A program made the translations under genes and the position numbers. Positions 1 to 6,246 of a stretch of DNA of 6,570 nt are shown here, in pieces. This DNA comes from an uncultured Amaricoccus sp. Its GTDB lineage: Bacteria; Pseudomonadota; Alphaproteobacteria; Rhodobacterales; Rhodobacteraceae. Positions within the stretch are counted from its first letter, which is position 1. Each line of letters begins with the position of its first letter. The stretch is from the NCBI RefSeq assembly GCF_937858865.1, contig NZ_CALLYO010000316.1:1-6570 (forward strand). The letters are read 5' to 3'. The notes below the pieces were generated by a model. The model worked only from the letters and a program-made list of their open reading frames with translations, had not been told where the DNA came from and ran no database searches.

Positions 1-1032
1 CTCCTCGGTGGCGTCGGGGGCGATGACGACCTCGGTGAAGATCTCGGCGATCGCCGCCGCCGTCGCCGCGTCGAGCGTGCCGTTCAGCGCCACGATGCCG
101 CCGAAGGCGGAAGTGCGGTCGCAGTCCCAGGCGGCGCGGTAGGCTTCGAGCAGGTTCGCGCCGCGGGCGACGCCGCAGGGGTTGGCGTGCTTGATGATGG
201 CGCAGGCCGGGCCGTCCGCGGGGGCGAACTCGGCGACGAGCTCGAAGGCGGCGTCGGTGTCGTTGATGTTGTTGTAGGAGAGCGCCTTGCCCTGCAGCTG
301 GCGGGCGGTGGCGACGCCCGGGCGGGTGCTGCCGTCGCGGTAGAAGGCGGCCCCCTGGTGCGGGTTCTCGCCGTAGCGGAGCGGCTGGGCGAGCGTGCCG
401 GCGAAGCTGCGCCGCCGTGGGGCGGGGTCGCCGAGGGCGCCGGCCATCCAGCCGGAGACCGCCGCGTCGTAGGCGGCGGTGCGGCCGAAGGCGGTGAGGG
501 CGGCGGCGCGGCGGAAGGCGAGCGAGGTGGCGCCGGCGTGCGCCTCGAGCTCGGCGAGGAGCGGGGCATAGTCCTCGACGTCGGTGAGGACGGTGACGAA
601 GCCGTGGTTCTTCGCCGCCGAGCGCAGCATCGCCGGGCCGCCGATGTCGATGTTCTCGATGCAGGCGGCGAAGTCGCCGCCGCCGGCGACGGTCGCCTCG
701 AACGGGTAGAGGTTGACGACGAGGAGGTCGATCGGGGCGATGCCGTACTCGTCGAGCGCAGCGGCGTGCGCGGGCAGGTCGCGGCGGGCGAGGAGGCCCG
801 CGTGCACCATCGGGTGCAGCGTCTTGACCCGGCCGTCGAGCATCTCGGGGAACTCGGTCACCTCGCTGACGTCGCGGACCGGCAGGCCGGCGGCGCGCAG
901 CGCCTGGGCGGTGCCGCCGGTCGAGAGCAGCTCGACGCCGCGGGCGACGAGGCCCTCGGCGAGCGGCAGGAGGCCGGTCTTGTCGGAGACGGAGATCAGA
1001 GCGCGCCGGATCGGCACCAGGTCGGGAAACAT
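1..1032 (-). CDS. purH: Bifunctional AICAR formyltransferase / IMP cyclohydrolase (PurH), N-terminal 344 residues
   Basis: PurH carries out the last two steps of de novo purine synthesis in the cytoplasm: formyl transfer from 10-formyltetrahydrofolate to AICAR, then ring closure to IMP. The reading frame begins [20 protein letters not shown], the usual start of the family, where SVSDKTG opens the MGS-like cyclohydrolase domain. RSAAKNHG lies at residues 137-144. The start of the AICAR transformylase domain is recognisable from [12 protein letters not shown] (251-262) and the signature KHANPCG (281-287), whose Lys-His pair is catalytic in characterised enzymes. The frame stays open to base 1 (...[13 protein letters not shown]), so roughly the last third of a protein of about 530 residues lies beyond the left edge. 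The ATG at 1032 has GAGGAG 11 bases upstream. It follows the heparinase-like gene by 42 bases on the same strand and is probably co-transcribed with it. Identification is very secure. Confidence 0.97.
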   Translation of the reverse strand, partial: MFPDLVPIRRALISVSDKTGLLPLAEGLVARGVELLSTGGTAQALRAAGLPVRDVSEVTEFPEMLDGRVKTLHPMVHAGLLARRDLPAHAAALDEYGIAPIDLLVVNLYPFEATVAGGGDFAACIENIDIGGPAMLRSAAKNHGFVTVLTDVEDYAPLLAELEAHAGATSLAFRRAAALTAFGRTAAYDAAVSGWMAGALGDPAPRRRSFAGTLAQPLRYGENPHQGAAFYRDGSTRPGVATARQLQGKALSYNNINDTDAAFELVAEFAPADGPACAIIKHANPCGVARGANLLEAYRAAWDCDRTSAFGGIVALNGTLDAATAAAIAEIFTEVVIAPDATEE

Positions 1033-1043
1033 GCGGCGGGCGG

Positions 1044-1049
1044 CTCCTC
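1044..1049 (-). promoter_or_regulatory. Ribosome binding site of purH
   Basis: On the minus strand GAGGAG lies 11 bases before the purH ATG. The spacing is slightly long, but it is the best Shine-Dalgarno-like sequence in the 42-base gap and supports the start chosen at 1032. Confidence 0.55.
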
Positions 1050-1074
1050 GCGGCCAGGGGCGGTCCCGCGGCGC

Positions 1075-2793
1075 TCAGGGCGCGGCGCGCGCCTCGGCGA
1101 TGCGTCCGAAGGACCAGGTGACCTGGCCGAGATACTCGACCACCTCGCTCCGGACAACCACCTGCCGGGTGGGGAGAGGTGCGGCGGCTGCGGGGTCGAA
1201 CCAGACCGAGTCCTCGAGCGAGAGCAGGCCGCCGCCGGTGCGGAACATCCAGACCTCGCCGCTCGGCAGCGCGAGGAGCACGAGCTGGCGCCCCTCGTCG
1301 AGCTCGGGGGTGACGGCGGGGTGGAGGTGGAAGCGGGCGGCGAAGCCGAGGCGGCCGGCGGCGGCGGCGCGCTCGAAGCGGTCGCGGGCGCCGGCGTCGG
1401 GGACGGTGAGGATGTCCTCGCCGCGGACCTCCTGCCCGCGGGCGTCGACGTAGAGCCGGCGCTCCTGCAGGAGGCCGTGGCTGGCGACATAGCCGTCCTG
1501 GGTGGCGAGGAGCCACTGGCCGGTCGCGTCCTGGGCCTGACGGACCGAGACGAGCGCCGGGCCGTCGGTGAGCGGGGTGCCGAAGGTGCGGGCGGCGAGG
1601 CCGCGGTCGGGGAAGCGGGCCGAGGAGCACCCGTCGACCTCGATGCCCGACTGCGCCGCGGTCCGGCGGGAGAGGAGCGTCCAGTCGCCGCCGAAGGCGC
1701 GGCCGGGGCCGGCGTTGACGACGAGGCGCTGGCGGCCGGCGCTCATCTCGAAGGCGAGCGTGGCGGCATGGGCGGTGAGCGCGCCGGGGCCGGCCGGCGG
1801 GGCGGCGCCGTCCATCACCACGACGACGCGGCCGCCGGCGAGGCGGGCGAAGCCCATGGGCAGGCGCGGCTTCGGCTGGGCGACGAGGCGGAGCTCGGCG
1901 AGCGCCTGGTCGATGCGCTCGGGCGTGCCGGCGCCGCCGCCGTGGAAGCGCGCCACCCCGCCGTCGCCCATGCGGAGCGGGCGGAGCACCGGGACGGCGC
2001 GGACGATGGCCGAGAGGTGCGGCGCCATCGCCTGCTGGCCGGCATTATCGAGGAGGCGGGCCGTCCAGATGAGCAGGGTCAGGATCTCGGCGAGATCCTC
2101 CGGGGCGCGCGAGGGGGTGCCGCCCTCGGGATCGACGAGGGCGTCGGCGAGGGCGGCCATCTCGGCGAGGGCGGCGGAATGGCCGGGGTGGGGCAGCACC
2201 ACGCCGCTCCAGACGAGGCCGGCGAGCGCGCGCAGCCGCGGCGGGCCCTCGGCGGCCTGCGGCCAGGCGCGGGCGAGGTAGCGCTGGTGCGCGGCAAGGG
2301 CGCGCCAGAAGCGGTCGGCGCCGCCGCGGTCGAGGCCCTGAGTGAGGAGCGCGGCGTGCAGCGCCCAGCGCTTCGCGCGCCGGCCGGCCGCCTCGGGCAC
2401 CCAGCCCGGCCCGCCGCCGTGGCCGAAGCGGGTGATCCAGTCCTGCACCCAGGCCTGCGCCAGCGCGCGTGCCGGGCGGTTGCCGAGGGCGGCGAGGTCG
2501 TCGAGCCAGAGCGAGGCCTGCCGTTCGGCCTCCAGGCGGCGGTCGGTGAGCGGCGCGGCCCAGATCGAGCCCTTGCCGACCGGGATCTCGCGGCCGAGCG
2601 TCGGCCAGCGGCCGTCGAGGAGCGCCTGCCCGGCGTCGGCGTCGCCGAGGAAGATCGGCTCGGGGAGCGTCTCGGCGACCTGTGGCCGGCCGCCGAGGCG
2701 GGCGCGGTGCGCCCAGATGCGGTTCTGCCACCCGCGCGGGAGCCGGGCGATCTGCTCGCCCAGGGCCTTCAGCGTCAGTGCGGGCGAGGACAT
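1075..2793 (-). CDS. Heparinase II/III-like family protein
   Basis: A 572-residue protein that resembles the heparinase II/III (polysaccharide lyase) superfamily: a helical N-terminal half and a beta-rich C-terminal half. Visible landmarks are a Trp/Arg-rich start (residues 20-35), a helical region with LEILTLLIWTARLLDNAG-type sequence before about 270, FHGGG at 283-287, and the C-terminal domain opening with AHAATLAFEMSAGRQRLVVN (His342), then RRTAAQSGIEVDGCSSARF near 376-394. Lyases of this superfamily cleave uronic-acid-containing polysaccharides by beta-elimination. No substrate can be assigned here. No Sec signal peptide is visible at the N-terminus, unlike the periplasmic heparinases. 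At residue 381 there is Gln where relatives, as I remember them, have His in an AHST/AHNT-like motif. Start ATG at 2793 has no clear Shine-Dalgarno. From memory, genes of this type beside rsmB and purH are common in Rhodobacterales. Family call is fairly sure; function is unknown. Confidence 0.85.
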   Translation of the reverse strand: MSSPALTLKALGEQIARLPRGWQNRIWAHRARLGGRPQVAETLPEPIFLGDADAGQALLDGRWPTLGREIPVGKGSIWAAPLTDRRLEAERQASLWLDDLAALGNRPARALAQAWVQDWITRFGHGGGPGWVPEAAGRRAKRWALHAALLTQGLDRGGADRFWRALAAHQRYLARAWPQAAEGPPRLRALAGLVWSGVVLPHPGHSAALAEMAALADALVDPEGGTPSRAPEDLAEILTLLIWTARLLDNAGQQAMAPHLSAIVRAVPVLRPLRMGDGGVARFHGGGAGTPERIDQALAELRLVAQPKPRLPMGFARLAGGRVVVVMDGAAPPAGPGALTAHAATLAFEMSAGRQRLVVNAGPGRAFGGDWTLLSRRTAAQSGIEVDGCSSARFPDRGLAARTFGTPLTDGPALVSVRQAQDATGQWLLATQDGYVASHGLLQERRLYVDARGQEVRGEDILTVPDAGARDRFERAAAAGRLGFAARFHLHPAVTPELDEGRQLVLLALPSGEVWMFRTGGGLLSLEDSVWFDPAAAAPLPTRQVVVRSEVVEYLGQVTWSFGRIAEARAAP

Positions 2794-2831
2794 GGGCGGG
2801 GCGGGACCGACAAGGTGATGATTGTCAGGAC

Positions 2832-2860
2832 GTTATTGCCGCGCGGGGGGCGCTTGTCAC
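2832..2860 (-). promoter_or_regulatory. Candidate sigma-70-type promoter of the heparinase-like gene
   Basis: In the 63-base gap after rsmB the minus strand reads GTGACA (2860-2855, five of six matches to TTGACA), a 17-base spacer, then AATAAC (2837-2832, four of six matches to TATAAT). A start near 2825 would give a leader of about 30 bases. The -35 element overlaps the rsmB TGA stop. The gap holds an AT-richer patch that stands out from the surrounding GC-rich DNA. It could mean the heparinase-purH pair is transcribed apart from htpX-rsmB. This is a consensus match by eye only. Confidence 0.35.
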
Positions 2861-4167
2861 GCGGCATCGGCCGCGGCGTCGCCCGGCTTCGCGAGACAGG
2901 CGGCATAGAAGCCGTCCATGCCGCCGCGCTCCGGCCAGAAGTCCGGGCGGAGGCGGAGGCCGCCGGCGGCGTCGATCCAGGCCGGGTCGATGCCGAGCGC
3001 GGCGGGATCGGGAGGAGCCATCCGCGCGCCGGGGGCGGCGGCACGGAAGCGGGCGAGCTGGTCCTCGCCTTCGGCCGGGAAGAGCGAGCAGACGCAGTAG
3101 ACGAGCCGGCCGCCGGGAGCGAGCCAGCGCCAGGCGCGGTCGAGGAGCGCCGCCTGGAGCGCGAGGAGCGGCGCGAGCTCGCGGCCGGCGCGCAGGAAGG
3201 GCAGGTCGGGGTGGCGGCGGATGGTGCCGGTGGCCGAGCAGGGGGCGTCGACGAGGATGGCGTCGAACGGCGCCTCGGGCTGCCAGGCGAGGGCGTCGGC
3301 GGTCACGACCCGGGCGGCGAGGCCGGTGCGGGCGAGGTTCTCGTGCAGGCGGCGGAGGCGCGGGGCGGAGAGGTCGAGCGCGGTGACGTCCGCGCCGGCG
3401 GCGGCAAGCTGCAGCGTCTTGCCGCCGGGGGCGGCGCAGACATCGAGCACGCGCCGGCCGGCGAGGTCGCCGAAGAGGCGCGCGGGCAGCGCGGCGGCCG
3501 CGTCCTGCACCCACCAGGCGCCCTCGGCGTAGCCGGGCAGCGTCGAGAGCTGCACCCGGCCGGCGAGCCGCAGGTTGCCGGTCGGCAGGAGCTCGGCGCC
3601 GAGGCGTTCGGCCCAGTCCGCGGCCTCCGCCGGGTCGCGGAGGGTGAGGTCGATCGGGGGCGGCCGGCGGTGGGCCTCGGCGATGGCGGCGACGGCCGCG
3701 GGACCCCAGGCCGCGGCGATCGGGGCGGCGAGCCAGTCGGGCAGCGGGGCCTCGGGGGCGGCGTCCCAGAGGGCGGCGCCGCCCGCGGCGACCCGGCGCG
3801 CCACGGCGTTGACCAGCCCGGAGAGGTGGCGGGCGTGGCCGGCCTGGACGAGCCGCACGGCGCCGTCGACGGCGGCGTGCGGCGGCACCTGGTCGAGGTT
3901 GAGCTCGGCCACCGCGAGGCGAAGCGCGTTCATCGCCGTGGGGGGCGGCGGCTTGCGGAGGAAGGGCGCGAGGACGGCGTCGATGCGGCCGAGGTGGCGC
4001 AGCGTGCCGGTGGCCAGCGTCTGCGCCCGCGCCCGCTCGGCAGGGGCGATGGCCGCGAGCGGACCACCCGCGGCCTCGGCCTGCTCGGCGAGGGTCTGGC
4101 CCCGCTCCAGCACACCGGCGAGGAGCGCGGCGGCCGCCCGCCGCGCCGCGAGGCCCGGGGCCGCCAT
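2857..4167 (-). CDS. rsmB: 16S rRNA (cytosine-967-C5)-methyltransferase RsmB
   Basis: RsmB (Sun/Fmu family) transfers a methyl group from SAM to C5 of cytosine 967 of 16S rRNA. The 436-residue length fits the family (E. coli about 429). Residues 1 to about 127 form the NusB-like RNA-binding domain, with AMNALRLAVAELNLDQVPPH and AAVDGAVRLVQ typical of it. The Rossmann methyltransferase domain has SAM motif I VLDVCAAPGGKT (240-251), motif IV DAPCSATGTIRRHPD (307-321, Cys310) and motif VI YCVCSLFPAEGE (357-368). By family analogy Cys360 is the nucleophile and Cys310 assists product release. The ATG at 4167 lies 5 bases after the htpX stop and gives the expected MAAPGLAARRAAAALL-like N-terminus. 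The frame is open far upstream, but that stretch overlaps htpX and is not RsmB-like. No clear Shine-Dalgarno precedes the start, so translational coupling to htpX is likely. Confidence 0.95.
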   Translation of the reverse strand: MAAPGLAARRAAAALLAGVLERGQTLAEQAEAAGGPLAAIAPAERARAQTLATGTLRHLGRIDAVLAPFLRKPPPPTAMNALRLAVAELNLDQVPPHAAVDGAVRLVQAGHARHLSGLVNAVARRVAAGGAALWDAAPEAPLPDWLAAPIAAAWGPAAVAAIAEAHRRPPPIDLTLRDPAEAADWAERLGAELLPTGNLRLAGRVQLSTLPGYAEGAWWVQDAAAALPARLFGDLAGRRVLDVCAAPGGKTLQLAAAGADVTALDLSAPRLRRLHENLARTGLAARVVTADALAWQPEAPFDAILVDAPCSATGTIRRHPDLPFLRAGRELAPLLALQAALLDRAWRWLAPGGRLVYCVCSLFPAEGEDQLARFRAAAPGARMAPPDPAALGIDPAWIDAAGGLRLRPDFWPERGGMDGFYAACLAKPGDAAADAA

Positions 4168-4172
4168 GCCGC

Positions 4173-5111
4173 TCAGCGCCGGCGGACGACCGGGATCGGG
4201 CTCGGCCGGGTCGGGATCCCGGCGTCGAGCCCGGGATTGCCGCCGCGACCGCTGCCGGGACCGCGGCCGCTGGCGCCCGCCATCGCCTCGAGGGCGCGGA
4301 TACGGTTCTCGACGTTCGGATGCGTCGAGAAGAGGTTGTCCATCCGCTGGCCGGAGAGCGGGTTGACGATGAAGAGGGGGGCCGAGGCCGGGTTGCGCTC
4401 GGCGGTCGGCATGACGATGCGCTGGGCGGTGGACGAGATCTTGCGCAGCGCGCTGGCCAGCGCGAGCGGCTTGCCGCTGATCTCGGCGCCGAGCCGGTCG
4501 GCGGAATATTCCCGCGTGCGGCTGATCGTCATCTGGATGAGCGCCGCCGCCAGCGGCGCGAAGAGGACGGCGAGGATCATCCCGAGCGCCCCCATCCCGT
4601 TGTCGCGGTCGCGGGCGCCGCCGAAGAAGAAGCCGAACTGCGCCAGCATGGAGATGGCGCCGGCGACGGTCGCCGCGACGGTCATGGTCAGGATGTCGCG
4701 GTTCCGGACATGGGCGAGCTCGTGCGCGATCACCCCCTCGAGCTCGTCGGGGCCGAGGAGCTGGAGGATGCCGGTGGTCGCCGCCACCGCGGCGTTCTCG
4801 GGGTTGCGGCCGGTGGCGAAGGCGTTCGGCTGCGGCTCGCGGATGATATAGACCTTGGGCATCGGCAGGCCGGCCTGCTTCGCCAGCCGCGCGACCATCT
4901 CGTGCAGCTCGGGCGCGCTGGCGCGGGTGACGGGCTCGGCATTGTGCATCCGCAGCACCATCTTGTCCGAGTTCCAGTAGGCGAAGGCGTTGGTGGCGAC
5001 GGCGAAGAGGAAGGCGATCGTCATGCCGCCGGTGCCGCCGATCGCGTAGCCCACGACCATGAAGAGCGCGGTCATCGCCGCGAGGAGCAGCATGGTCCGG
5101 AAGTAGTTCAT
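4173..5111 (-). CDS. htpX: Membrane zinc metalloprotease HtpX (M48 family)
   Basis: HtpX is an inner-membrane protease that degrades damaged or misfolded membrane proteins, with its active site on the cytoplasmic side. The 312-residue protein starts [20 protein letters not shown] and has four hydrophobic segments, about residues 8-26, 30-46, 142-165 and 176-196. The zinc motif HELAH is at 130-134 (His130, Glu131, His134), and the third ligand is Glu201 in [19 protein letters not shown] and [11 protein letters not shown] near the C-terminus are also typical. A Gly/Pro/Arg-rich tail occupies residues 279-312. An in-frame ATG 42 bases upstream (5153) would add [15 protein letters not shown] prefer 5111 because family members start right before the first membrane helix, and AAGGGGG lies 11 bases upstream. 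First gene of a minus-strand run, divergent from the SDHAF4-like gene; the rsmB start lies 5 bases beyond its stop. Confidence 0.96.
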   Translation of the reverse strand: MNYFRTMLLLAAMTALFMVVGYAIGGTGGMTIAFLFAVATNAFAYWNSDKMVLRMHNAEPVTRASAPELHEMVARLAKQAGLPMPKVYIIREPQPNAFATGRNPENAAVAATTGILQLLGPDELEGVIAHELAHVRNRDILTMTVAATVAGAISMLAQFGFFFGGARDRDNGMGALGMILAVLFAPLAAALIQMTISRTREYSADRLGAEISGKPLALASALRKISSTAQRIVMPTAERNPASAPLFIVNPLSGQRMDNLFSTHPNVENRIRALEAMAGASGRGPGSGRGGNPGLDAGIPTRPSPIPVVRRR

Positions 5112-5127
5112 CGCGCGTCCCGCCCCC

Positions 5128-5156
5128 TTGCGGCACCCGGATGCGGGGTCCATGAT
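5128..5156 (+). promoter_or_regulatory. Weak candidate promoter of the SDHAF4-like gene
   Basis: TTGCGG (5128-5133), a 17-base spacer, then CATGAT (5151-5156). The match to consensus is partial (three and four of six). Transcription would start near 5163, about 20 bases before the start codon. Position and spacing fit, but in GC-rich DNA such a match is weak evidence. Confidence 0.25.
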
Positions 5157-5171
5157 CGCCCCGCCGAGCGT

Positions 5172-5176
5172 GGAGG
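5172..5176 (+). promoter_or_regulatory. Ribosome binding site of the SDHAF4-like gene
   Basis: GGAGG with a 6-base spacer before the ATG at 5183. This is the strongest Shine-Dalgarno sequence in the window and it fixes the start of the small gene. Confidence 0.75.
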
Positions 5177-5177
5177 G

Positions 5178-5206
5178 AATATATGTCTGGGGAGCCGAGC
5201 GAAAAA
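5178..5206 (-). promoter_or_regulatory. Candidate promoter of htpX
   Basis: On the minus strand TATATT (5183-5178, five of six matches to the -10 consensus) lies 17 bases after a T-rich but poor -35 element, TTTTTC (5206-5201). Transcription would start near 5171, giving htpX a leader of about 60 bases. The -10 element overlaps the start codon and spacer of the divergent SDHAF4-like gene, so the two transcription units could interfere. The AT-rich patch is conspicuous in this DNA, but the promoter is inferred by eye. Confidence 0.35.
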
Positions 5207-5371
5207 GAGGCGCGCCGCGAGGCCGCCGCCGCCCGCGCGCTGGCGGAGGCCGAGGCCCGGCGCAGGGCGGCGTCGGCCGCGGAGCTGCCGCCCGAGATCG
5301 GCGGGCGGGACGGGCCCGAGCCGGTGCGCTTCGGCGACTGGGAGCGCCGGGGGATCGCGGTCGACTTCTGA
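5183..5371 (+). CDS. DUF1674 / SDHAF4-like succinate dehydrogenase assembly factor
   Basis: A 62-residue protein with an Ala/Glu/Arg-rich, probably helical N-terminal half (residues 5-33) and a C-terminal signature, [19 protein letters not shown] from 36 on, ending RRGIAVDF. This is the conserved block of DUF1674, the family of mitochondrial SDHAF4/Sdh8. The eukaryotic members bind the flavinated catalytic subunit of succinate dehydrogenase, protect it and help it join the iron-sulfur subunit. A similar job in the bacterial cytoplasm is an inference by homology. The start is supported by GGAGG 6 bases upstream. It is divergent from htpX and lies 18 bases before the glycosyltransferase gene on the same strand. 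No sdh genes are present in the window. The small size could cause it to be missed by gene finders, but the signature is unmistakable. Confidence 0.93.
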   Translation: MSGEPSEKEARREAAAARALAEAEARRRAASAAELPPEIGGRDGPEPVRFGDWERRGIAVDF

Positions 5372-5389
5372 CCGCGCCCGGTCCGCCGG

Positions 5390-6196
5390 ATGGAAAAGCA
5401 GGTCATCTGCATCAGCTGGGGCCCGAAGTACGGGGCGCGCTACGTCAACCGGCTCTATGCCGGGGTCGCGCGCAACATCACCCCGCCCTTCAGCTTCACC
5501 TGCTTCACCGACGATGCCGCCGGGTTCAACCCGGCGATCCGCGCCGAGCCGCTGCCGCAGCTCGAGGTGGCGATGCCGAGCGGCACCAAGGGGATCTGGC
5601 CGAAGGCGCGGCTCTGGGGGGCGGAGCTCGGCGGGCTGAAGGGGCCGGTCCTCTTCATGGATCTTGACCTGGTGGTGGTGGGCTCGCTCGACGACTTCTT
5701 CAGCTATGGCGAGCCGGAGGAGGTGATCCTCTCCCGCAACCCGAACACGCCGGCCGAGCGGCTGGGGCAGACCTCGCTCTTCCGCTTCCCGGTGGGCAAG
5801 CTCGTGCCGCTGCAGGAGATGTTCCTGGCCGATCCGCAGGGGGTGGCCGACCGCTACCGGTTCGAGCAGCGGTTCGTGACGCGCGAGGCGCCGGGCGGCG
5901 TGCGCTTCTGGCCGAACGCCTGGGTGCGGCATTTCCGGGCGCATTGCGTGCGGACGCTGCCGCTCAACTTCTTCCTGCCGCCGAAGCTGCCGAAGGACGC
6001 GCGGGTGGTGATCTTCCCGGGCGGGCTCCTGCCGCCGCACGCCATCGCCGGCCACTGGACCGGCGGCTACCGGCCGGGGACGCCGGGGGCGCACCTGCGC
6101 GGGCTCTTCGCCCGCGACCGGCCGGACCCGCCGCTGCGCTACCTGCGGCACTACCTCCGCCCGGCGCCGTGGGTGGCCGAGGCCTGGCGGGAGTGA
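5390..6196 (+). CDS. Glycosyltransferase with GT-A-type DxD motif, acceptor unknown
   Basis: A 268-residue protein without a signal peptide or membrane segment, probably cytoplasmic. The N-terminus, [19 protein letters not shown], continues to FSFTCFTDD, a beta-alpha-beta pattern like that of GT-A nucleotide-sugar binding domains. The key motif is [19 protein letters not shown], with Asp91-x-Asp93 expected to hold the divalent metal and nucleotide sugar. Later conserved-looking blocks are [36 protein letters not shown] and VVIFPGG. From memory, this closely resembles glycosyltransferases annotated in Rhodobacteraceae and is distantly like family GT8. Those enzymes build lipopolysaccharide or exopolysaccharide; neither donor nor acceptor can be read here, and no other polysaccharide gene is present. 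The start at 5390 lacks a clear Shine-Dalgarno, and the 18-base gap after the SDHAF4-like gene suggests co-transcription. Fold and general activity are likely, exact role unknown. Confidence 0.85.
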   Translation: MEKQVICISWGPKYGARYVNRLYAGVARNITPPFSFTCFTDDAAGFNPAIRAEPLPQLEVAMPSGTKGIWPKARLWGAELGGLKGPVLFMDLDLVVVGSLDDFFSYGEPEEVILSRNPNTPAERLGQTSLFRFPVGKLVPLQEMFLADPQGVADRYRFEQRFVTREAPGGVRFWPNAWVRHFRAHCVRTLPLNFFLPPKLPKDARVVIFPGGLLPPHAIAGHWTGGYRPGTPGAHLRGLFARDRPDPPLRYLRHYLRPAPWVAEAWRE

Positions 6197-6200
6197 TCGG

Positions 6201-6224
6201 CCCGCGAGCCCGTGCCCGCGCGGG
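6201..6224. terminator. Possible GC-only hairpin between convergent genes
   Basis: CCCGCG (6201-6206) and CGCGGG (6219-6224) can pair around a 12-base loop in the 50-base gap between the glycosyltransferase stop and the converging glutamate-cysteine ligase stop. There is no T run on either side, so a classical intrinsic terminator is not supported. In DNA this GC-rich the pairing could be chance. The position, where both transcripts should end, is the main argument. Confidence 0.2.
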
Positions 6225-6246
6225 GATCGCCGGGGAGCCGGCGGCC

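Noticed and set aside
187..4851. Plus-strand open frame of 1554 codons
   Set aside because: It is antisense to four clear genes with conserved motifs. Its translation is low-complexity Gly/Ala/Glu/Arg, as expected from reverse-complemented GC-rich codons.
5112..5153. Upstream in-frame ATG for htpX adding 14 residues
   Set aside because: Family members begin just before the first membrane helix, and the extra residues ([14 protein letters not shown]) look like leader sequence. It stays possible but less likely.
4168..5412. Upstream extension of the rsmB frame, giving an 851-residue fusion-like protein
   Set aside because: The added part overlaps htpX in another frame and the divergent small gene on the other strand. 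It is Arg/Ala-rich with no domain pattern, while the RsmB N-terminus begins properly at 4167.
4320..5639. Plus-strand 439-codon frame across htpX and the divergent region
   Set aside because: It is antisense to htpX and out of frame with the SDHAF4-like gene and glycosyltransferase, both of which have conserved signatures.
5108..6151. Minus-strand 347-codon frame opposite the SDHAF4-like and glycosyltransferase genes
   Set aside because: The sequence is Arg/Pro/His-rich without recognisable motifs, whereas the plus-strand proteins match known families.
6197..6246. Intrinsic terminator between the convergent genes
   Set aside because: A GC hairpin can be drawn, but no T run follows on either strand, so it is listed only as a low-confidence hairpin.
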